Below are positions 34,758 to 42,561 of a DNA stretch of 64,000 nucleotides, in pieces; within the stretch, counting starts at the first letter, position 1, and each line of letters starts with the position of its first letter. Origin of the DNA: SAR202 cluster bacterium bin90 (GTDB taxonomy: Bacteria > Chloroflexota > Dehalococcoidia > Lucifugimonadales > JADFKI01); NCBI GenBank assembly GCA_002238855.1, contig MPND01000003.1, positions 85,418 through 149,417 on the forward strand. The letters are read 5' to 3'. Made by a program: the position numbers and the translations under genes. Below the pieces are notes generated by a model that saw only the letters and a list, made by a program, of their open reading frames with translations, was not told the DNA's origin and ran no database searches.

Positions 34758-35720
34758 ATGCCTTTTTATGAAGACTTGAAGGTTTTTACCGGAAATGCCC
34801 ACCGCAAGCTTGCGATGGACATCTGCTCATACCTCGACATTCCTCTAGGAAATTGTGAGGTGTTCAAGTTCAGCAATGACAATACCTTTGTCAGGATTCT
34901 TGAGAACATTCGCGAGCAGGATGTCTTCCTCGTTCAGCCCATCGCCTATCCGGTGAACGACCACCTCATGGAACTCCTGATCATGATCGATGCCGCCAAG
35001 CGAGCGTCAGCAGGAAGAATTACCGCCGTGGTGCCCTACTTTGCGTATGCCCGGAGCGACAAGAAAGATCAGCCTCGCGTTCCAATAACGGCGCGCCTTG
35101 TCGCAAACCTCATTGAGACGGCAGGAGCAGACCGTGTGCTCACACTTGAGCTGCACGCAGGCCAGATTCAGGGATTTTTCAACATCCCGCTCGACGAACT
35201 TAGCGCTATCCCGCGACTTGCGCAGGACTTTAAGAATCGGGATGTCGGCAATGACATCGTCGTCGTGGCCACAGATGCCGGCGACGCCAAGCGCGCCCGA
35301 AATATGGCTCAACGGCTTGATGCGCCACTCGCCATCGTCGAGAAGGTCCGTTTGGGTAATCAGGAGCGTGTAGAATCGACAACGCTCATCGGCGATGTGC
35401 GGGACAAGTCTGCGATAATCGTCGACGATGAGATTGGCACTGGAGGCACCGTCATCGCCACTGCGAATACAATTCGCAGCCGGGGCGCGCGCGATATCTA
35501 CTGCTACGCCGCTCATCCGGTTCTATCAGGTGAAGCAGCCCGAGTGCTAGAAAATAGCATCATTAAGGAACTTGTCGTTACAGACTCGCTGCCCATACCA
35601 GCGGAGAAGATGGGCAAAAAGACCAGCTTGATTTCCGTTGCCCCGTTGCTTGGCGAAGCTATACAGCGTATACATAGCGGCACATCAGTCGGCGCGATGT
35701 TCAACGGCGGAAGCGCATAG
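34758..35720 (+). CDS. prs: Ribose-phosphate pyrophosphokinase
   Basis: Makes PRPP from ribose 5-phosphate and ATP for nucleotide, His and Trp synthesis. 320 residues. Characteristic are the flexible-loop region SDKKDQPRVPITARLVANLI, LTLELHAGQIQGFFNIPLDE and the PRPP-binding loop AIIVDDEIGTGGTVIATAN. GAGGG lies 5 nt before the ATG. Own promoter with a leader of about 100 nt; secA follows with its own promoter. Confidence 0.97.
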   Translation: MPFYEDLKVFTGNAHRKLAMDICSYLDIPLGNCEVFKFSNDNTFVRILENIREQDVFLVQPIAYPVNDHLMELLIMIDAAKRASAGRITAVVPYFAYARSDKKDQPRVPITARLVANLIETAGADRVLTLELHAGQIQGFFNIPLDELSAIPRLAQDFKNRDVGNDIVVVATDAGDAKRARNMAQRLDAPLAIVEKVRLGNQERVESTTLIGDVRDKSAIIVDDEIGTGGTVIATANTIRSRGARDIYCYAAHPVLSGEAARVLENSIIKELVVTDSLPIPAEKMGKKTSLISVAPLLGEAIQRIHSGTSVGAMFNGGSA

Positions 35721-35824
35721 GCCTGATGCCCCGGGTCCCCGTGCATGTACCTCTTTAAGCAGCGTCATTCTCCCCTTCCCAATGGCAGTATAAGCAGTCG
35801 CCAAACTCAAAATTCCATTTGAGT

Positions 35825-35830
35825 TATAAT
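35825..35830 (+). promoter_or_regulatory. -10 element of secA
   Basis: TATAAT within the 232-nt gap after prs, about 120 nt before the secA ATG. No clear -35. The rest of the gap shows nothing I can name. Confidence 0.45.
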
Positions 35831-35952
35831 AGGCATTAAAGGCACGCTGTGCGCTTACCTGCCAGTTGCAATGACGTTAAGCGTTTGCCAGTCGCGGGAG
35901 CAAATCTCTCGGATGCGATAGCGCATCTCTTTACAACGGGGGCATATCTCTC

Positions 35953-38649
35953 ATGCTTAAATCTCTAACCAGGCTTCTTGGCGGCTCCAACGAAGGAGCG
36001 CTGAAAAAGCTGCGCCATACTGTTGACGACATCAACGATCTCGAAAGTGAGTTCCAGCGCAAATCGGACGCCGAACTTGCAACGATGCGCTACAAATTCC
36101 TCCAGCGCCTCGAAAGTGGCGAGGAACTGGACGATATTCTACCTGAAGCATTTGCTGCTGTGCGGGAAGCCTCAAAGCGAGTGCTTAGCATGCGCCACTT
36201 CGATGTGCAGCTTATCGGCGGCATGGTGCTGCACCAGGGCAAGATTGCCGAAATGCGCACTGGTGAAGGTAAGACGCTCGTCGCCACACTGCCCGCCTAT
36301 CTGAACTCTCTCGTAGGCAGCGTCCATGTCGTTACTGTCAACGACTACCTCGCTCGCAGAGATGCCCAGTGGATGGGAAAGATCTATCACTTTCTAGGCG
36401 CATCAGTTGGTGTGCTGCAACACGATGCCGCGTACCTTTTCGATCCTGAAGCTGAAACCACAGAGCGGGGCATGGACAGTTTACGCCGCGTGGAGCGCCG
36501 GGAGGCTTACGCTGCCGACATCACCTACGGCACAAACAACGAGTTCGGCTTCGACTACTTGCGTGACAACATGGTGATGGATATCGAGCTGCGGGTGCAG
36601 GGCAAGCGAGACTTCTCCATCGTTGACGAGGTTGACAACATACTCATCGACGAGGCACGCACCCCGCTTATCATCAGCGGCCCATCTCAGCAGTCGAATG
36701 ACAACGAATACAGGCGCTTCGCACGAATCGCAAGAAACCTGAGTGCCGAGGATGACTTTACCGTAGATGAAAAGCATCGCACCGCCTCTCTGACGGTAGA
36801 CGGCATCGCCAATCTCGAAGGAATGCTTGGCATAGACGACCTGTACCACCACAGGAACAACTATCTCGTGGGATTTGCCGAAAACGCACTGAAAGCGCAA
36901 GCCGTATTCGAGCGCGACCGGGATTATGTTGTTCAGGATGGCCAGGTGATAATAGTCGATGAGTTCACCGGGCGTCTTATGAACGGACGCCGCTACTCCG
37001 AGGGTCTGCACCAAGCCATTGAAGCTAAAGAAAACGTGAAAGTGCAGCAGGAGTCCGTAACCTACGCCACAATTACGCTTCAGAACTACTTCAAGCTGTA
37101 CAGCAAATTGTCCGGAATGACAGGAACTGCCTCCACTGAAGGCGAGGAATTCTGGAAGATATACAAGCTCGAAGTAGTAGAGATTCCGACAAACATGCCG
37201 ATGACGCGGCAAGATGACTCAGACCTGATTTACCCTAATCAAGACGCAAAATATCGCGCTGTTGTAAGGGAAATCAAAGAGCGCAGTCAGCGGGGTCAAC
37301 CTGTCCTTGTAGGCACGACAGACATCGACAAGTCAGAGTTGCTTAGCGGTCTAATGCGCAAGGCGGGCATCAAGCATGAGGTTCTCAACGCAAAGCAGCA
37401 TGAACGGGAAGCCCAGATTGTCGCACAGGCAGGACGCCCTGGCGCAGTAACTGTAGCAACGAACATGGCGGGGCGAGGCACGGACATTATACTAGGCGGC
37501 AATCCGGATGCGCTCGATCTTTCTGACAACGAATGGCAAGCGGATCACGACAAAGTCATCGCGCTTGGGGGACTGTTCATTCTGGGTACCGAACGCCATG
37601 AAGCGCGCCGCATAGATAACCAGCTACGCGGTCGCTCAGGCAGGCAGGGCGATCCAGGCCAGACTCGTTTTTATGTCGCTCTTGATGATGACCTGATGCG
37701 GCGTTTTGGCGGCGACACCATCAAGCGCTTCATGAACTGGGCAATGGAGGAAGAAGGACACATCGAGAGCAAAGCGGTCAGCAAATCTATCGAGTCGGCG
37801 CAGGTCAAGACCGAGGCCTTTCACTTCGACATTCGCAAGCATCTTGTGGATTACGATGACGTGGCAAATGCTCACCGTGATGTCATTTACAAGGAGCGAG
37901 AAAAGGTTCTCGCCGGCGCCAACCTAAAAGCCAATGTTGTTGGCATGATAGAGGCAAATATTTCGGATGTATTGGACCAGTACCTGAAGGATACTCACCC
38001 CGGTAATTGGGACGAAACAACACTCATGATGGTTGGTCAGGAACTCCGGGCAGTCATCGACTTGCCAGCCGAATTCAACGATCCCGAAGAGCTGCGGGAG
38101 TACGACTTCGAAGAAATTCACGACATCCTGACTTCACACGCCAGGTCTCTGTACGATGAGATTGAGGATGAATATGGCGCGGAGAACCTTCGGGCTCTCG
38201 AACGATTCATAATGCAAAAGGTCATTGATGACAACTGGGTAGAACACCTTACTTCAATGGAGCGATTGCGTCAGAGTATCGGCCTGGAGGCGTTTGGGCA
38301 GCGGGACCCTCTTGTAATGTACAGGCACGAGGGGCATAGAAAATTTCAAGAATTACAGGACCAAATCAGACGTGGCGACTACTATGATGGTCAGGTAGGA
38401 GCCAAGAATAATTTCACTCTTCACTCCATCCGCAACCTCGCGCAGATAGGAGCGCAGGCGCATGCCCACGCGGCAAGAGGGACAAATGGGACTCGCAGTA
38501 GAGGCCGCGCGGCTGTCGGACCCAGTGTCATGACCAAAGTTGTCCCCAGCGAACGTGAAGCAGTGCCCGCGGGTATCCAGAAGGTCGGCCGCAACTCGCG
38601 CTGCCCTTGTGGAAGCGGAAAGAAATACAAGCGTTGCCACGGTGCCTAG
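35953..38649 (+). CDS. secA: Preprotein translocase ATPase SecA
   Basis: Motor ATPase that drives proteins through SecYEG. 898 residues. Walker A is in AEMRTGEGKTLVATLPAYL, the DEAD-like motif in SIVDEVDNILIDEARTPLII, and helicase motifs in TNMAGRGTDIILGGNPDAL and QLRGRSGRQGDPGQTRFYVA. The C-terminus ends with the SEC-C zinc motif CPCGSGKKYKRCH, used for SecB or ribosome contact. GGGGG lies upstream of the ATG. Followed 49 nt later by polX. Confidence 0.98.
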   Translation: MLKSLTRLLGGSNEGALKKLRHTVDDINDLESEFQRKSDAELATMRYKFLQRLESGEELDDILPEAFAAVREASKRVLSMRHFDVQLIGGMVLHQGKIAEMRTGEGKTLVATLPAYLNSLVGSVHVVTVNDYLARRDAQWMGKIYHFLGASVGVLQHDAAYLFDPEAETTERGMDSLRRVERREAYAADITYGTNNEFGFDYLRDNMVMDIELRVQGKRDFSIVDEVDNILIDEARTPLIISGPSQQSNDNEYRRFARIARNLSAEDDFTVDEKHRTASLTVDGIANLEGMLGIDDLYHHRNNYLVGFAENALKAQAVFERDRDYVVQDGQVIIVDEFTGRLMNGRRYSEGLHQAIEAKENVKVQQESVTYATITLQNYFKLYSKLSGMTGTASTEGEEFWKIYKLEVVEIPTNMPMTRQDDSDLIYPNQDAKYRAVVREIKERSQRGQPVLVGTTDIDKSELLSGLMRKAGIKHEVLNAKQHEREAQIVAQAGRPGAVTVATNMAGRGTDIILGGNPDALDLSDNEWQADHDKVIALGGLFILGTERHEARRIDNQLRGRSGRQGDPGQTRFYVALDDDLMRRFGGDTIKRFMNWAMEEEGHIESKAVSKSIESAQVKTEAFHFDIRKHLVDYDDVANAHRDVIYKEREKVLAGANLKANVVGMIEANISDVLDQYLKDTHPGNWDETTLMMVGQELRAVIDLPAEFNDPEELREYDFEEIHDILTSHARSLYDEIEDEYGAENLRALERFIMQKVIDDNWVEHLTSMERLRQSIGLEAFGQRDPLVMYRHEGHRKFQELQDQIRRGDYYDGQVGAKNNFTLHSIRNLAQIGAQAHAHAARGTNGTRSRGRAAVGPSVMTKVVPSEREAVPAGIQKVGRNSRCPCGSGKKYKRCHGA

Positions 38650-38698
38650 CCTGTCGTCGTGCTTATGAATTTACTGTGAAACACTTCTGGATAATGCG

Positions 38699-40465
38699 AT
38701 GAACAACGCGCAGATTGCCGAGACATTCGAGAACATTGCAGGCCTTCTTGAAATGAAGGGCGAGAAGGTGTTCACGATTCGCGCCTATCAGCGGGCTGCA
38801 CGCACCATTGAGCGGCTACCGATGGAAGTCGGCGATATGCTGCGTGAGGAGCAAGACCTCAGAGAAATTCCTGGCATTGGCAAGGCAATCTCGGAAAAGA
38901 TCGCTGAGATGGTCCATACCGACGAGCTGAAATATTATGATCGCCTAAAGGCCGAGTTCCCGGACGGTATCCTTGATGTGATGCAGATACCAGGCCTTGG
39001 CCCTAAGACTGTGCGTCGGCTCTGGCAAGAACTCGGCGTTACCGATGTCTCCGGCCTGCAAGCGGCCATCGACGACGGCAGCCTTGCCACATTGCCCCGG
39101 TTAGGCAAGAAGACTGCCGAGAACATAGCCCGCCAGATCCAGTTCCAGCGCAGCCAGAGCAAGCGAATGCCAATTGCCAGGGCGCAGCCGATATGTGACA
39201 GGCTAATCGCCTCCCTGTTGGACCAATGCCCGGGAATCCACAGGCTTGAACCGGCCGGAAGCATGCGAAGGTACGAAGAAACGATTGGCGACATAGACAT
39301 CGTGTGTACGGCGGACGACCCGCAGCAGGTGCTCGGCACTTTAGTAAATATGCCGAATGTCGCCGATGTGCTTCGCCACGGTGACACGAAGGCATCAGTC
39401 TATCTCAGCGACGGCATTCAAGTTGACCTGCGAGTCGTGCATGAGCGTCACTTCGGCGCACTGCTTCAATATTTCTCAGGCAACTTACAGCACAACATTC
39501 TGCTTCGAGACAGGGCAAGTTCATTGAATCAGTCCCTCAACGAATACGGCCTTACCGACAAGGAAACGGGTGCCATCGAAGAGTTCTCCGACGAAGCAAC
39601 GCTGTATAACAGGTTGGGACTGCAATACATCCCACCGGAATTACGTCAGGGCGTCGGCGAGGTCAAGGCTGCCCTCGAACATCGAATCCCAACGCTGGTG
39701 AACGTGTCCGACATTCGGGGCGACTTACATGACCACAGCGACTGGAGCGACGGCCGTGACCCTATGGAAATGATGGTGCTCGCCGCGAGAGAACGAGGGC
39801 TCGAGTATTTCGCTATGACGGACCATTCCGTCGGCAGAGGCATCGCAAATGGCCTAAGCGTCGAGCGGCTCGAAAGACATAAGGCAGCAGTACGTCGGCT
39901 GGATCAGGACATCGATGGCATACGCCTGCTTTGTGGAACAGAGATGGACATTCGCGCAGACGGCACGCTCGACTACGAGGACGATGTTCTTGAGCAACTC
40001 GACTGGGTGGTAGCGTCAGTGCATTCCGCGATGGGACAGGATGCTGCGACCATGACCGAGCGGATCATCAAAGCGATGCACAGCCCGCACGTGGATGTCA
40101 TCGGCCACCTTAGTACACGTCTCGTAGGCGAACGTCAGCCAATTGAGGCCGATTTCGAGGCTATTTTCCGAGCTGCGAAGGAGACCGGTACTGCCCTTGA
40201 AATCAATGCCTCCCCGGAGCGACTCGATCTCAGGGACAGCCATGCCGCCCGCGCCCGGGAGCTCGGAGTTCCTTTGGTTATCAGCACCGATGCGCACACC
40301 ACTGAAGGGCTGAACAACACCCGTTTCGGCGTTGGTGTTGCCAGACGCGCGTGGTGCGGGCCATCCCACATCCTTAATACCCTTACCTACGACAGGTTTC
40401 ACGAATATCTCAATATGCCCAAGACACACAGGACTGAAGCGTTTGCAAGACTTGCAAGAGCCTGA
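38699..40465 (+). CDS. polX: Family X DNA polymerase with C-terminal PHP domain
   Basis: Repair polymerase of 588 residues. Order: helix-hairpin-helix 8-kDa domain with REIPGIGKAISEKIAEMV and MQIPGLGPKTVRRLWQELG, nucleotidyltransferase palm with GSMRRYEETIGDIDIVCT (metal Asp pair), then a PHP phosphoesterase domain with DLHDHSDWSDGRDPMEMM, YFAMTDHSVGRG, CGTEMDIRADGTLDY, VASVHSAMG and VISTDAHTTEGL. All PHP metal ligands appear present, so 3'-5' exonuclease or AP-site processing is expected by family. The next gene appears to overlap its 3' end. Confidence 0.95.
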   Translation: MNNAQIAETFENIAGLLEMKGEKVFTIRAYQRAARTIERLPMEVGDMLREEQDLREIPGIGKAISEKIAEMVHTDELKYYDRLKAEFPDGILDVMQIPGLGPKTVRRLWQELGVTDVSGLQAAIDDGSLATLPRLGKKTAENIARQIQFQRSQSKRMPIARAQPICDRLIASLLDQCPGIHRLEPAGSMRRYEETIGDIDIVCTADDPQQVLGTLVNMPNVADVLRHGDTKASVYLSDGIQVDLRVVHERHFGALLQYFSGNLQHNILLRDRASSLNQSLNEYGLTDKETGAIEEFSDEATLYNRLGLQYIPPELRQGVGEVKAALEHRIPTLVNVSDIRGDLHDHSDWSDGRDPMEMMVLAARERGLEYFAMTDHSVGRGIANGLSVERLERHKAAVRRLDQDIDGIRLLCGTEMDIRADGTLDYEDDVLEQLDWVVASVHSAMGQDAATMTERIIKAMHSPHVDVIGHLSTRLVGERQPIEADFEAIFRAAKETGTALEINASPERLDLRDSHAARARELGVPLVISTDAHTTEGLNNTRFGVGVARRAWCGPSHILNTLTYDRFHEYLNMPKTHRTEAFARLARA

Positions 40466-41186
40466 CGTATTGGATGTCGCTCCAGCCGCTCATGTGGACG
40501 GAGAAGATGTCGAGGCAATAGCGTACCTAATTGGTGCGTTAGGACGCGGTGTGGACTGGCCGACAGCACTGCTTGAGTCGATGTCGATGTGGCGCACCGC
40601 TACAGAGACAATCGATGACAGGCGTAACAATTACTTCGTTGGAGGAGAAGCGTTTGACTGGATGCTGATGGCTGAGCGACTGATTGACGCAGCCGGTGAA
40701 CTCATCCCTAGCGAAGAACGGGAGACCTTGCTTTTCACGGGGCGATTTCCTGAGAGCTTCGAGGCAGAGCGCTTTAAGGAATTGCTCGGTGTCCAGAAAC
40801 ACAGCGGATACCTCAATTACTACTACGGAGTTGTCGTTGAAGAGGCGTTGCAGTTAGCAGTTGAGCGAGAGGTGCATAAGCGGGCGGTCAGCAATGGTAA
40901 CCAGTATCAGGACGACTTCTCTGAAGAGGCGTTCTTCAGGATTTACCGCCGCAGCAAGTCCGACCTCTTACGAGAGTTCTGCACGGATGTAGGATATATC
41001 AATGAGGGAGTGATCTCTCTGAGCCAGTGCAAAGAGTTCCTATACTGGCTGTTCAAGTACCGCATGCGAATCTCCGACAAGGCAAAAGTTGCAAGCGATA
41101 CGCGCAAGGGCATAGCACAGCTCAGGGAAATCGCCCTCGCCCATCCCGATTCCAATGCCCTGGGATTTGCACCTGACCAGCCATAG
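40443..41186 (+). CDS. Hypothetical mostly helical protein
   Basis: About 247 residues; no family recognised. It is predicted mostly alpha-helical and acidic, with ESMSMWRTATETIDDRRNNY, GEAFDWMLMAERLIDAAGEL, GYLNYYYGVVVEEALQLAVE and CKEFLYWLFKYRMRISDKAK. It has no membrane segment or signal. The start is unclear: TTG 40443 overlapping polX is used; TTG 40452, TTG 40470 and GTG 40494 are alternatives and none has a strong site. The overlap suggests translation coupled to polX, so a link to repair is conceivable but unsupported. Confidence 0.72.
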   Translation: MQDLQEPDVLDVAPAAHVDGEDVEAIAYLIGALGRGVDWPTALLESMSMWRTATETIDDRRNNYFVGGEAFDWMLMAERLIDAAGELIPSEERETLLFTGRFPESFEAERFKELLGVQKHSGYLNYYYGVVVEEALQLAVEREVHKRAVSNGNQYQDDFSEEAFFRIYRRSKSDLLREFCTDVGYINEGVISLSQCKEFLYWLFKYRMRISDKAKVASDTRKGIAQLREIALAHPDSNALGFAPDQP

Positions 41187-41216
41187 CACATCCACGAACA
41201 TAAGGATAGCAAAGGC

Positions 41217-42470
41217 CTAACCTTCCTCCCTAACTTCCTCTGGCGGCCTTATTCCTCGGAACATCTGCAGCAACAGGGCATTGTAAATCAACTTTGTTAC
41301 CGCGCCCACCAAGAATGGCGCACTTAAATATGCCACCTGCGCAATCACACCTGCCAGTGTCGGGCTAACGGTCTGGGCGACATTGCGCCCTAGATTATTC
41401 AGACTTGCCATGGCCGTCCTCGATTCAGGAGGGACGATTGCCATCGTGTAGGACTGGCGAGTGGGCACATCCATGTCGTTGCAGATCTCGTGCAGTAAAA
41501 AGAATGCTACCGCCAGCCACACGTTGAACGAAAAAGCCATCCCGATAAACATCATGTTGGCAGCAATCTGAGTGAACGCCATAGTGTTTACTAGACCAAT
41601 GCGTTTCGCCACCGGCGCTGCAAGCGCGACCGACACAACATTCAACAGCTGGGCTGCGAAGAATATGCCGGAAATGCCGAACAGGTCAACACCGAATTGG
41701 TTCACGAACCAGAAAGACACAAAACTGCGGACGGCGAATCCTCCACCCAGAGCGTCTAATGCCGAAAGTCCGGTCATTTTCAAGATGACATTGCGCGCCG
41801 ACGTCGCCTCTGATCTGGCCGTTAGGTCGCCTTGACCCTGTCTCCCCTTTCTCACTTCCACATTGGGCGACAGGCGTGAGTACAGCAGTATGCCCACCGC
41901 GGCAATTGCGGCGTACACCGCAAACATCAGCTTGTAGGAATCCAGTTCTCCAATGTCCGACCAGCGCTGTAACAGCGCGGGCAAGGCAATGAGGAGCGCG
42001 CCAAGAGATCGTGTAAAGATCGTGACGAGGTTGTACCAACTGAAGGCAATTGTGCGCTGGGTGGATGAGGTGTTTTCTGCTAACACCGCCGTGTCCAGGG
42101 ATATGAACGCAGTGCGGTCGCCACCACCGGAAGTGGTCACGGCGAACAAGCCAATCAGCAGCAATACGATGAAGTCCGTGGAAAGCGAAAAAGCAACACC
42201 GCCCGCAACCATCAGTACAGACATGGCGATGAACATCCGCCTGCGCCCTATGGTATCGCCCTTCCAACTCGCAAGCGTGTTTGAGAGCGCGCTACCTGCC
42301 ATAATCGCGCTGAACACCAGGCCTGCCTGCACAACGCTGAACTCGAGCAGAGTCAGATAGACCCCGAGGAATACGCTGATGAAGCCGTAGTCGAGTGTCC
42401 GCAGCGCGGCGGCGGCAATGATTATATTGCCGTCCCGTCCCACTTTAGGCAGAATGCGTGAAAGTACCAA
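41217..42470 (-). CDS. Major facilitator superfamily transporter
   Basis: 417 residues with about 12 transmembrane helices, for example VYLTLLEFSVVQAGLVFSAI, LLLIGLFAVTTSGGGD and LNVWLAVAFFLLHEI-like stretches. The inter-half loop near residue 205 carries NVEVRKGRQGQGDLTARSE. The MFS signature lies in ASWKGDTIGRRRMFIAM after TM2. Start is TTG (VLSRILPKVGRDG follows) with no good ribosome site. Substrate unknown; drug or small-metabolite export is a common role. Convergent with the helical protein gene, 30 nt apart. Confidence 0.87.
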   Translation of the reverse strand: MVLSRILPKVGRDGNIIIAAAALRTLDYGFISVFLGVYLTLLEFSVVQAGLVFSAIMAGSALSNTLASWKGDTIGRRRMFIAMSVLMVAGGVAFSLSTDFIVLLLIGLFAVTTSGGGDRTAFISLDTAVLAENTSSTQRTIAFSWYNLVTIFTRSLGALLIALPALLQRWSDIGELDSYKLMFAVYAAIAAVGILLYSRLSPNVEVRKGRQGQGDLTARSEATSARNVILKMTGLSALDALGGGFAVRSFVSFWFVNQFGVDLFGISGIFFAAQLLNVVSVALAAPVAKRIGLVNTMAFTQIAANMMFIGMAFSFNVWLAVAFFLLHEICNDMDVPTRQSYTMAIVPPESRTAMASLNNLGRNVAQTVSPTLAGVIAQVAYLSAPFLVGAVTKLIYNALLLQMFRGIRPPEEVREEG

Positions 42471-42561
42471 TTAAGCGGGAGACATCTGACTCCCTCGGAA
42501 AAGAGGAGGGCCAGCATCTTGAGGATATCGTCGAAGCCCCAGGCACAAATGAACGCACATT

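Noticed and set aside
36481..37212. A 243-codon minus-strand open frame
   Set aside because: Antisense to secA; no recognisable motif.
42477..42494. GGGAG/CTCCC inverted repeat upstream of the minus-strand MFS gene
   Set aside because: Short, and likely chance in a G+C-rich region; no promoter or terminator context.
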